Program-made: the position numbers and the translations under genes | Source of the DNA: an uncultured Clostridia bacterium | GTDB taxonomy: Bacteria > Bacillota > Clostridia > TANB77 > CAG-465 | Assembly: GCA_944386635.1 (NCBI GenBank) | Contig: CALXBV010000030.1 | Location: forward strand, 1-39,158 | Direction: 5' to 3' | Length of the DNA: 39,158 bases | Shown: piece by piece, positions 1 to 7,404 of the stretch | How positions within the stretch are numbered: position 1 is the stretch's first letter | Layout of the letters: every line of letters begins with the position of its first letter | Notes under the pieces: model-generated | Told to the model about the DNA's origin: nothing | The model's input: the letters and a program-made list of their open reading frames with translations, nothing else | Database searches by the model: none

Positions 1-312
1 ACAATACTTGGAGCAATTTTAATAGGTACATCAAGAAATATAGCTGCTGAATTTACATTTTTCTTAGCTATACCTGTTATGGTAGGTGCAAGTTTATTTA
101 AACTTTTAAAATTTATAATGAGTGGAGCTGTAATAGCAGCTAATGAATATATAATATTGGCTGTTGGTATGATAACAGCATTCATAGTATCAATAATTGC
201 TATAAAATTCTTAATGAATTATATTAAGAAAAATGATTTTAAATCATTTGGAGTATATAGAATTGTATTAGGTGTGTTAGTATTAATAGCAGGATTTGTT
301 GGAATTATATAA
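1..312 (+). CDS. uppP: Undecaprenyl-diphosphatase, C-terminal part (5' truncated by window)
   Basis: The reading frame is open from base 1 to the TAA at 310-312, giving about 103 residues of the C-terminus; the start lies outside the window. The fragment begins with a [10 protein letters not shown] segment followed by [12 protein letters not shown], which matches the conserved GxSRxxAxEFxFLLAIPxM region of the BacA/UppP family of integral membrane phosphatases. These recycle undecaprenyl pyrophosphate to the monophosphate carrier used for peptidoglycan and other wall polymers. At least two further hydrophobic segments follow, ending in GIVLGVLVL-type membrane sequence near the C-terminus. A hairpin terminator follows 9 bases downstream, so transcription appears to end here. 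The Ser in the usual GATI part of the active-site loop is replaced (SRNIAA instead of SRSGAT), a divergence worth noting; family assignment is still good. Confidence 0.85.
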   Translation, partial: TILGAILIGTSRNIAAEFTFFLAIPVMVGASLFKLLKFIMSGAVIAANEYIILAVGMITAFIVSIIAIKFLMNYIKKNDFKSFGVYRIVLGVLVLIAGFVGII

Positions 313-320
313 TAAAATGT

Positions 321-350
321 AAACCTGAAATTATAAGATTTCAGGTTTTT
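321..350 (+). terminator. Rho-independent terminator after uppP
   Basis: An 11-bp perfect stem (321-331 with 338-348), a 6-base loop, and a T-run at 346-350. It lies just after the uppP stop codon. Confidence 0.85.
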
Positions 351-351
351 A

Positions 352-380
352 TTGACTTCTTAAGATTGTAGTTATAGAAT
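352..380 (+). promoter_or_regulatory. Putative sigma-A promoter for the lysozyme-dockerin gene
   Basis: TTGACT (352-357), a 17-base spacer and TAGAAT (375-380). The predicted start of transcription is about 387, leaving a very short leader before the GTG at 399. Confidence 0.5.
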
Positions 381-398
381 ATGAATTAGGTGATAAAA

Positions 399-2018
399 GT
401 GAAAAATCGAATTTTTATAGCAATTGGAGTGTTATTTATGATATGTATTGCAAATAAAAATATATATGCTAATACTAAATTTAATGTAGAGAGAAAATCA
501 ATGAAGATTTATGATAAATTAGATATATCAGATATTATTACTACAGATAGCAATAATTTAAAGTATTCATCTTCAAATAAAAATATAGCTACTATAGATG
601 AAAATGGGATTATTACAACTCATGGACTAGGTGAATTTACTATAACTGTTAGTGATGAAGATTCTACAGATTCTTGTGTATTTTCATCTGGATATTTTGT
701 AGGTATTGATGTATCTTCTTGGAATGATACAGTTGATTGGGCAAAAGTAAAATCTCAAGGTATAGATTTTGCCATGATAAGAGCAGCTTTTGGTTGGTAT
801 GATGAGGTTGCGGATGCAGATAAAGAATATGATTTCCAATATGATAAGCAATTTTTAAATAATATAAGGGGCGCTACCGAGAATAATGTTTCTTTTGGAA
901 TATATCATTATGCATATGCTACAAATGTTGAAGAGGCAAAAATGGAGGCTGAATATGTTTTAAATGCAATAAATAATTATGGATCAGAATATAAAGATAG
1001 TATGACACTTCCTATTGCATATGATATAGAAGATTAAATATTAATGGACTTAAGTAAAAAGGAAATTACAGATATAGTAATAGCTTTTTGTACAGAAATA
1101 TATAATGCTGGTTATACACCAATAGTATATTCAAATACAAATTTTCTAACAAATTATTTAGACTTAGAAAAATTAAATGCACTAGCATATAATTTTTGGT
1201 ATTCGTGGTATGTGGAAAATCCTAATTTTTCAGATAAGGTTACTATAGCTTCAACTAATATTTCGCCTTTAATTTGGCAATATTCTAATTCTGGTTTTGT
1301 AGAAGGTGCAACAAATGATCAAAATTTAACAGATTTAAATATAATGTATATGAAAGATAGAATAAAAATAGATATAGTAGAAGATGGACAAGTTATTGAT
1401 ACAATAGGTGTAGATAAAGATGATACTTTAGATAAAAAATATAATTCTTTTATGGGAAAAAAAGGATATAATTTTATAGGTTTTGAGGATGAAAATGGTA
1501 TATTAGTAGATAATAACTATGTTTTTAATAATGATTGTCAATTAATACCAATTTATGAAAGAATACCTGTAACTCAAATTATATTAGATAAACATGAATT
1601 AACGTTTACAGATATGAATTCACAATATATACAGATACAAGAGGTGTTGCCTAAAGAGGCGATTTTAAATAATAATGAGATAGCATTTAGAAGTGATGAT
1701 CAATCTGTAGCAACTGTTGATGGAAATGGAAACGTTACTCCAATATATAATGGAGTATGTAACATTATATGTTATTTAAAATCTGATAATTCAATATATG
1801 CAATTTGTAAAGTAGATGTTAGTGGCATTGAATACATAAAAGGTGATATTAACAAAGATGGATTAATAAATTCAGTAGATGCAGCTATTGTTATGAATAA
1901 ATTTAAGAATAATAACGCAATGCAAGTGGATGTAAAAATAGCAGATATGAACAATGATAATGTACTTAATTCACTTGATGCTGCTATAATAATGAATAAC
2001 TACAAAAATAATATATAA
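399..2018 (+). pseudogene. Secreted GH25 lysozyme with Big2-like, InlB-like and dockerin modules, interrupted by an in-frame TAA
   Basis: The frame is continuous from the GTG at 399 to 2018 except for one TAA at 1035-1037, after which the same frame goes on without any shift. Start choice: GTG 399 sits 7 bases after AGGTG; GTG 390 in the same frame overlaps that site. Order of modules: signal peptide (about 1-25), Big2-like segment (about 28-100), GH25 catalytic domain starting with DVSSW (D104) and reaching the catalytic YDIED (D209, E211), stop codon as residue 213, remainder of the barrel, an InlB/Listeria-Bacteroides-type repeat, a second Big2 domain, and a type I dockerin with two calcium-loop repeats (GDINKDG..., ADMNNDN...). 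GH25 enzymes cleave peptidoglycan between MurNAc and GlcNAc. The truncated product would keep the catalytic acids but lose half the barrel and the dockerin, so it is probably inactive. A downstream ATG at 1044 could only give a non-catalytic fragment. Confidence 0.8.
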
Positions 2019-2025
2019 TTATTGT

Positions 2026-2070
2026 AATAAAGTATAATAAAATTAAAAATTATACTTTATTATTTTTTTT
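2026..2070 (+). terminator. Rho-independent terminator after the lysozyme gene
   Basis: A 13-bp perfect A/T-rich stem (2026-2038 with 2049-2061), a 10-base loop, and a T-run from 2063. It lies 8 bases after the stop codon. Confidence 0.75.
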
Positions 2071-2104
2071 ATTTATTATATAATCAAATTGTGAGGTAGA
2101 ATAT

Positions 2105-3097
2105 ATGATAATATATGATGATGTAAAGAAAAATACTAAAATTGCAATTTTTTCTGAGCAAATCGATATATTAAAAGAGGTAGTAGATTTATTATTAAAT
2201 GAAAATTTTAATGTAGAAGAATATGAGCAGTTAGATGAACTTATAAAAAATGTACAAAAGATAAAGATTGTTATTTTAATAAATTGTGGTGTTGATATTT
2301 TAAGAAAAATAAGAGATAAAAGTGATAAGGTAATAATAATTGCAGTATGTAACAAGATAAGAAAATATAATAAGACTATAAGAACAGAACTAAATATTCA
2401 AAACATTACGGATATAGATGATATAAATTTAGAGTTAATGCGATATTTGCATTTGATATACCAAGAAGAAAGAGTTAAGTTTCAAAATTTTAAATCAGAT
2501 ATAGTTGCAAGTTTGGTAGATAGTATTTCCCATCAAGTACAATCTAATTTATTAATTATTGGAGCAAGTTTAGATGTTATAAAAATGATTGCAGAAGATG
2601 AAAAATTAGTTGGGAGTGGTGAGAAAAAAGATGTGCTTGAAAACTTGTACGAAAAAAATAATAAAGCTTTACAAAAAGCTAATATGCTATTACAATTAAT
2701 GTCTGATGCTACGAATGTTTCTAATGAATCAATAATGCAATATGATGATGTAGTAACTCTTATAAAATTAATATTAGATGAATATATAAAGGTAAATAAT
2801 ATAAATCTGAATATTAACGTGAAAATAAAAAAAGGTACTTATATTTGTGGACCATTAAATGATGTAATATTTATATTGTGTAATACTATAAAGCAAATTG
2901 CTAGTAAAGGTTATAAAGATATAAATTTAGATATTAAAGAAGATGAAAATAGATGGTATTTTGTAATTGATACTAATAATATTGATTTTGATAAGGAAAG
3001 TATAAGATCAATAAATAATTATTTTATATACTTAGAAGATGTTTTAGCAAAAGTCACATCTAAGAATATAATAATAGAAATAAAGAAAATAAAATAA
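2105..3097 (+). CDS. Pseudo-receiver / DHp-like / degenerate HATPase protein (unrecognised signalling protein)
   Basis: A 330-aa soluble protein, ATG 2105 preceded by GTGAGGTAG. Residues 1 to about 115 alternate beta and alpha as in a CheY-like receiver, but the strand-3 phospho-acceptor position reads VILINCG, with Asn/Cys where Asp is expected. Residues about 130-210 resemble a histidine-kinase dimerisation helix pair: SISHQVQSNL places a histidine at 143 in an H-box-like context, though the usual Pro two to three residues later is absent. The last 110 residues have an N-box-like stretch (ILCNTIKQI) but no visible glycine-rich ATP-lid motifs, so ATP binding is doubtful. By layout it recalls phosphotransferases such as Spo0B, which also combine a DHp-like hairpin with a dead ATPase fold; this is inference. 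It has its own upstream and downstream terminators, so it is monocistronic. No transmembrane segments. Confidence 0.6.
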   Translation: MIIYDDVKKNTKIAIFSEQIDILKEVVDLLLNENFNVEEYEQLDELIKNVQKIKIVILINCGVDILRKIRDKSDKVIIIAVCNKIRKYNKTIRTELNIQNITDIDDINLELMRYLHLIYQEERVKFQNFKSDIVASLVDSISHQVQSNLLIIGASLDVIKMIAEDEKLVGSGEKKDVLENLYEKNNKALQKANMLLQLMSDATNVSNESIMQYDDVVTLIKLILDEYIKVNNINLNINVKIKKGTYICGPLNDVIFILCNTIKQIASKGYKDINLDIKEDENRWYFVIDTNNIDFDKESIRSINNYFIYLEDVLAKVTSKNIIIEIKKIK

Positions 3098-3101
3098 TGA
3101 G

Positions 3102-3126
3102 GCTATGTGTACAACATAGCTTTTTT
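3102..3126 (+). terminator. Rho-independent terminator
   Basis: Stem 3102-3108 (GCTATGT) with 3114-3120 (ACATAGC), 5-base loop, then six T. It follows the stop codon at 3097. Confidence 0.9.
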
Positions 3127-3180
3127 ACGCTTTATTTGATAATATAATTACATCAATTTTACATAAATATTAAAAATGTG

Positions 3181-3209
3181 TTGCAAAAAGTAACTCCCTA
3201 TGCTATAAT
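3181..3209 (+). promoter_or_regulatory. Strong putative sigma-A promoter (extended -10) for the acidic-stalk protein
   Basis: TTGCAA (3181-3186), exactly 17 bases, TATAAT (3204-3209) with a TGC extension directly before the -10. The predicted leader is about 120 bases long. Confidence 0.7.
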
Positions 3210-3263
3210 CTTATATGTATGAAAAAGGTGAATGCTAAATAAATTTATCTAGCTTATGATTGA

Positions 3264-3283
3264 ATCAATAAAATTTTATTGAT
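3264..3283 (+). repeat. 20-bp perfect palindrome in the 5' leader of the acidic-stalk gene
   Basis: ATCAATAAAATTTTATTGAT is its own reverse complement over all 20 bases. It lies about 50 bases after the predicted transcription start and 55 before the ATG at 3339, a suitable place for a repressor site or a loop-free hairpin. Which protein would bind is unknown. Confidence 0.55.
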
Positions 3284-3338
3284 AAATTTAAAATATTCAT
3301 GCTTTTTTTCTGAAATAAAAATGTTAGGAGGGAGAAAT

Positions 3339-4574
3339 ATGAATAACTCAAAGTTTTTACAAGACTTAGTAACTACTAAAAGTTTAGTTATTAGTTTGAT
3401 ATTAGCTAATGTAATAACTATGATATGCTCAGCTTTTATAACTAATGCTATTGTACTTTTATTTATGTTACAAATTCTTTTAGTAGGATTTTTAATACTT
3501 TTTTCAAAAGTATTTAAAGGCTTAGGAAAAGTAATAACAGCGATAATAATGTTAGTAATAGTAGTAACATTAGCTGTATGCAACAATAATAAGCCTGAAG
3601 AAGCACCTCAAGACTATGCGGATATACCAACACAAGTGCAGGATGCTCAACAAGATCAAGATGATCAAAATAATGAAGAAAAAGAAGAAGAAGAGCAAAA
3701 GCAAGAAGAAAATCAAACTACTACAACTAAAAAATCATCTAGTAGTGGAAAGTATGGAACTGTAAAGAATCCAAAAGATAAAATAACAAATGTGTCATAT
3801 GGAGGAATTACTTCTAATACTAATACCAATACTGATAGTATGGCAACTGGTTCTAAGACAGAAACTACTGGATCTGATAAAACTGAGTTCGTTGGAGAAT
3901 CTACACAGCCAGATGATCCTATTGATACAACTGGTAAGGATGTAACAGAAGAAAATGAAGGAGTTGATTCTGTTACAGATATACCAACAGAAGAAGAGAA
4001 AGATGAAACTAACGGAACTAACGGATCTAAAGATGAGAATTGGGAAGAAATGCTTCCACCAAAAGATGAAAATGTATATTCTCCATCTGATGATGAAGAA
4101 GCAGATAATAATAATGATGATGATAAATTTGAAGGAGATCAAAATACACCACCAATAGAAGGTGAAGAAAATAATGATAAGGAACAAGTAGATGATACTG
4201 AAGAGAATACTGGAAATAATGATGATGTAGAGGTTCCACAACAAAAGCCAGATGATGATACTCAAGTTCCAGATCAAACACCTTCTAAAGAAGAGGAAGA
4301 TACTAATATTAAAGATGAGCTTCCAAAAGAAGATGTAAAAATAACTTCTATTGATGGAAATACAGCCTATGCTGGAGACACTGTACAATTTAAAGTTACA
4401 GGAGATGTAAAAAGTGTTGAAGGACTAGAAGGACTAGATTATACTTTTAATGATGGATGTATAACAATCAATACAGTAAAGGATGAAGCTACTGTTATTA
4501 CACTTAAAGTGACAGGCGAGAATGGTTCTACTTCATCTGCAAGCGTAACAGTTAATGTCCTAAATTTTAAATAA
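3339..4574 (+). CDS. Membrane-anchored protein with long acidic stalk and C-terminal Ig-like domain
   Basis: Not a recognised family. ATG 3339 is chosen because TAGGAGGGAG ends 5 bases before it; the frame is open further upstream but without a ribosome site. The 411-aa product has three hydrophobic segments in the first 80 residues (about 16-38, 39-57, 62-80), ending in VVTLAVC. A low-complexity stalk of about 250 residues follows, very rich in Glu, Asp, Asn, Gln and Thr. The last 75 residues (from KITSIDGNTAYAGDTV) are beta-rich and look like a bacterial Ig-like domain. With three membrane passes the stalk would be outside if the N-terminus is inside. The gene has its own strong promoter. 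The role may be a surface spacer or display of the C-terminal domain; this is inference. A cohesin was considered for the C-terminal domain but is not supported. Confidence 0.7.
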   Translation: MNNSKFLQDLVTTKSLVISLILANVITMICSAFITNAIVLLFMLQILLVGFLILFSKVFKGLGKVITAIIMLVIVVTLAVCNNNKPEEAPQDYADIPTQVQDAQQDQDDQNNEEKEEEEQKQEENQTTTTKKSSSSGKYGTVKNPKDKITNVSYGGITSNTNTNTDSMATGSKTETTGSDKTEFVGESTQPDDPIDTTGKDVTEENEGVDSVTDIPTEEEKDETNGTNGSKDENWEEMLPPKDENVYSPSDDEEADNNNDDDKFEGDQNTPPIEGEENNDKEQVDDTEENTGNNDDVEVPQQKPDDDTQVPDQTPSKEEEDTNIKDELPKEDVKITSIDGNTAYAGDTVQFKVTGDVKSVEGLEGLDYTFNDGCITINTVKDEATVITLKVTGENGSTSSASVTVNVLNFK

Positions 4575-4913
4575 AATATCCTGAATTAGAGATAGGAAGG
4601 ATATCATAGGCTAGATAATAGTATCAGATTATAAATTAATTTATCATAATCATTGATTTTATTAAATTATTATATAATTTGTTACTAATTAATATATATT
4701 AAATATATATATATTAGTTTAAAGTGGTTTGGTTAAGCTATGAGAATAGTTTAATAGATTAATATATGTATATTTATTTATATTAAAATGGATAATATTA
4801 ATAGATGATTACTATTATTAAATATAATATAATTATTATATAGTAATTTTATAATTAAAATTAATAAATATTATTATAAAAATTATTATTATCATTATTA
4901 AACTTAAAAAATA
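4575..4913. other. Gene-free, extremely A/T-rich intergenic stretch with an A/T hairpin
   Basis: About 340 bases with no plausible coding frame and no recognised RNA. The most structured element is an imperfect hairpin, 4684-4699 with 4703-4718 (14 of 16 positions pair), made only of A/T apart from its ends. It has no T-run of terminator type and lies 110 bases after the preceding stop codon. Confidence 0.5.
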
Positions 4914-4942
4914 AAAAAATCCCAATATTTTTGGGATTTTTT
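4914..4942. terminator. Bidirectional terminator between acidic-stalk gene and the Smr-domain gene
   Basis: A 12-bp perfect stem (4914-4925 with 4931-4942), a 5-base loop, T-run on one side and A-run on the other, so it can act on either strand. It ends at the stop codon of the minus-strand gene. Confidence 0.85.
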
Positions 4943-5378
4943 ATTTTAAAAATGCAATAGTTACTCCGTAGCTTCCTTCATAGTATCCGCCAAGTCTATG
5001 CTCTTTTACATAAGGGCTATTTTCTAAATATTTATGAACCTCTTTTCTTAATATTCCTCCTCTTTTTCCGTGTATAATTTTAACTATCTTTACATTATTA
5101 CATATAGCATTATCTATAAATTTATCTAAATTTTCAAGAGCTTCATCTACTGTTTGGTGTCTTAACATAATTTCATCTATTGGAGGAGAATAAATTTTTA
5201 AATTTATGTTTGTAGATGTATTTTTTGTTTGCTTAGGTTTAATTTTAGTGATATTTGAAATGTCAGTTTTTATATATTTATCGTTAGCAAAAACTATTAT
5301 TTTTTTATTTTCTATCTTTATAATTCTTCCTTCTATATTTGTGTTATTTATTTTTACATAATCATTTAATATATACAT
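4941..5378 (-). CDS. Stand-alone Smr-domain protein resembling the C-terminal tail of MutS2
   Basis: 145 aa, ATG at 5378 placed 6 bases after GGAGG; the frame continues upstream only to a TTG that overlaps the ribosome site. Residues 1-50 form a small beta-rich region (DYVKINN...GRIIKIENKKIIVF) like the KOW-type segment that precedes Smr in MutS2. Residues about 65-145 are an Smr domain with TVDEALENLDKFID, IHGKRGGILRKEVHKYL and LGGYYEGSYGVTIAFLK, all close to the MutS2 C-terminus. The MutS/ATPase part is absent, so this is either a separated nicking/nucleic-acid-binding module or an independent duplicate. The usual EIDLRG motif at the start of Smr reads EIMLRH here: the Asp and Gly are replaced but the Arg is kept. 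Transcribed away from lepA. Confidence 0.8.
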   Translation of the reverse strand: MYILNDYVKINNTNIEGRIIKIENKKIIVFANDKYIKTDISNITKIKPKQTKNTSTNINLKIYSPPIDEIMLRHQTVDEALENLDKFIDNAICNNVKIVKIIHGKRGGILRKEVHKYLENSPYVKEHRLGGYYEGSYGVTIAFLK

Positions 5379-5452
5379 TTTAACCTCCAAAATAACATAA
5401 TAATTATATCATAAAACTTATATATTTTAAATATTTGGTCATATAAAATATA

Positions 5453-5481
5453 TTGAATATATGACTTTTTTTTGGTATAAT
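5453..5481 (+). promoter_or_regulatory. Putative sigma-A promoter of lepA
   Basis: TTGAAT (5453-5458), 17 bases, TATAAT (5476-5481). Predicted leader only about 20 bases. Confidence 0.65.
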
Positions 5482-5506
5482 TTATTAGTATATGGAAGGA
5501 ATAAAT

Positions 5507-7312
5507 ATGGTAAATAAAGAGAATATTAGAAATTTTAGTATAATAGCACATATAGATCATGGTAAGTCTACACTTGCAGATAGATTATTACAACTAACAG
5601 GTTCAGTAGATAGCAGGAAGATGCAAGATCAGTTACTAGATAATATGGATATTGAAAGAGAAAGAGGAATAACAATAAAATCTCAAGCTGTCAGAATGAA
5701 GTATAAAGCAAAGGATGGCAAAGAGTATATTCTAAATCTTATTGATACTCCAGGACATGTAGACTTTAATTATGAGGTATCAAGAAGTTTAGCTGCATGT
5801 GAGGGAGCTGTACTTGTAGTAGATGCAGCTCAAGGAGTTGAGGCACAAACTTTAGCTAATGTGTATTTAGCATTAGATAATAATTTAGAAATATTACCGG
5901 TTATAAATAAAATAGATTTACCTAATGCCAGAGTAGACGAAGTAAAAAAAGAAATAGAGGATATAATAGGTCTTGATACTGAAGGAATACCTTGTATATC
6001 TGCCAAAACAGGATTAAATGTAGAGGAAGTTTTAGAACAAATTGTATCTAAGATTCCAGCGCCTAAAGGTGATGATAATGCTCCTACAAAATGTTTGATA
6101 TTTGATTCTGTATATGATAATTATGAAGGAGCTATAGCTTTTGTAAGAGTTATGGATGGAGTAGTAAGCATGGGAGATAAAATTATTACAATGTCTAATG
6201 GAAAAGAATATGATGTTGTAAATATCGGATATTTCAAACCAGGCGGATATGTTAAATCAGAAAGATTATGCGCTGGTGAGGTTGGCTTTATCGCTGCAAG
6301 TATAAAAAATTTATCTGATATAAGAGTTGGAGATACTATTACAACAAAAGATAACATGGCAGATAAACCTTTACATGGGTACAAAGAAGTAAAATCTATG
6401 GTATATGCAGGAATATTTCCAGCAGATGGATCTGACTATGAGGAACTTAAAGAGGCTATTAATAAATTAAAATTAAATGATGCATCATTACAATATGAAT
6501 TAGAATCATCATCTGCTTTAGGGCATGGAGTTAGATGTGGATTTTTAGGACTTTTACATATGGAGATAATAGTAGAGCGTCTTGAAAGAGAATACAATTT
6601 AGATATTATAACTACAGCTCCATCAGTTATATATAAAGTGTATAAAACAAATGGAGAAGTATTAGAGCTATACAATCCGTCAGATTTACCTTCTCCTCAA
6701 GAGATAAGCTATATAGAAGAGCCAATAGCAAAAACAGAAATAATAACTCCAAAAGAATATGTGGGAAATGTAATGGAATTATGCCAGCAACGTAGAGGAG
6801 AATATATAAACATGAAATATATAGATGAAAATCGCGTTATGTTAGAGTATAATATGCCATTAAATGAAATAATATATGATTTTTTCAATAGTTTAAAATC
6901 TCGAACAAGGGGATATGCGTCTTTTGATTATGAAGTTAGTAATTATAAAAGATCTAATCTAGTTAAATTGGATATTCTTTTAAATGGCCAAATAGTTGAT
7001 GCTTTGTCTTTTATTGTCAATAGGCAAAATGCTGAGTCTAGAGGTAGAAAAATGGTTGAAAAATTAAAAGAAATAATACCAAGACAGTTGTTTGAAATTC
7101 CAATTCAAGCTGCTATCGGTGGAAAAGTTATTGCAAGAGAAACAGTAAAAGCAATGAGAAAAGATGTTTTAGCTAAATGCTATGGCGGGGATATAACTAG
7201 GAAGAAAAAATTACTAGAAAAGCAAAAAGAGGGTAAAAAGAAAATGAGAAAAGTTGGCATAGTAGAACTTCCACAAGATGCCTTTATTACAGTATTAAAA
7301 TTAGATGAATAA
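5507..7312 (+). CDS. lepA: Elongation factor 4 (back-translocating GTPase LepA)
   Basis: 601 aa, the usual length for LepA. ATG 5507 is preferred to the in-frame ATG 5492 because GGAAGGA lies just before it and the product then starts [22 protein letters not shown] like other LepA proteins. GTPase motifs are complete: AHIDHGKST (P-loop), DTPGH, NKID, and the switch region with ERERGIT. The EF-G-like domains follow, and the LepA-specific C-terminal domain is present ([45 protein letters not shown]). LepA binds ribosomes and affects translocation and 30S assembly under stress. It has its own promoter and terminator, so it is transcribed alone; the hemW gene that often follows lepA in Bacillota is not here. 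Confidence 0.98.
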   Translation: MVNKENIRNFSIIAHIDHGKSTLADRLLQLTGSVDSRKMQDQLLDNMDIERERGITIKSQAVRMKYKAKDGKEYILNLIDTPGHVDFNYEVSRSLAACEGAVLVVDAAQGVEAQTLANVYLALDNNLEILPVINKIDLPNARVDEVKKEIEDIIGLDTEGIPCISAKTGLNVEEVLEQIVSKIPAPKGDDNAPTKCLIFDSVYDNYEGAIAFVRVMDGVVSMGDKIITMSNGKEYDVVNIGYFKPGGYVKSERLCAGEVGFIAASIKNLSDIRVGDTITTKDNMADKPLHGYKEVKSMVYAGIFPADGSDYEELKEAINKLKLNDASLQYELESSSALGHGVRCGFLGLLHMEIIVERLEREYNLDIITTAPSVIYKVYKTNGEVLELYNPSDLPSPQEISYIEEPIAKTEIITPKEYVGNVMELCQQRRGEYINMKYIDENRVMLEYNMPLNEIIYDFFNSLKSRTRGYASFDYEVSNYKRSNLVKLDILLNGQIVDALSFIVNRQNAESRGRKMVEKLKEIIPRQLFEIPIQAAIGGKVIARETVKAMRKDVLAKCYGGDITRKKKLLEKQKEGKKKMRKVGIVELPQDAFITVLKLDE

Positions 7313-7342
7313 GTAGATATATATTTATATATCTACTTTTTT
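7311..7342 (+). terminator. Rho-independent terminator of lepA
   Basis: 12-bp perfect stem (7311-7322 with 7327-7338), loop ATTT, followed by T residues. Confidence 0.85.
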
Positions 7343-7353
7343 GTATAATTTTG

Positions 7354-7382
7354 TTGATTATTTTTACTAGTTAGTATACAAT
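7354..7382 (+). promoter_or_regulatory. Putative promoter of the BspA-dockerin operon
   Basis: TTGATT (7354-7359), 17 bases, TACAAT (7377-7382). Predicted start about 7389, just upstream of the ribosome site. Confidence 0.45.
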
Positions 7383-7404
7383 TATTCTTAGTAGAGGTAT
7401 GAGT

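Noticed and set aside
1035-1037. Stop-codon reassignment (TAA or TAG read as an amino acid)
   Set aside because: TAA and TAG end many other intact genes in the window at the expected protein length, usually followed by a terminator, so the standard code holds.
3795-4388. 197-aa open frame on the minus strand opposite the acidic stalk
   Set aside because: It is an artefact of low-complexity GAA/GAT codons, which read as Phe/Ile/Ser-rich sequence on the other strand; no ribosome site.
4330-4574. Cohesin domain at the end of the acidic-stalk protein, as a partner of the dockerins
   Set aside because: It is shorter (about 75 residues) than a cohesin and lacks the characteristic strand pattern; it fits a generic Ig-like domain better.
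4684-4718. A/T-rich hairpin as a replication origin or terminator
   Set aside because: No DnaA boxes, iterons or T-run were seen; such A/T palindromes arise easily at this base composition.
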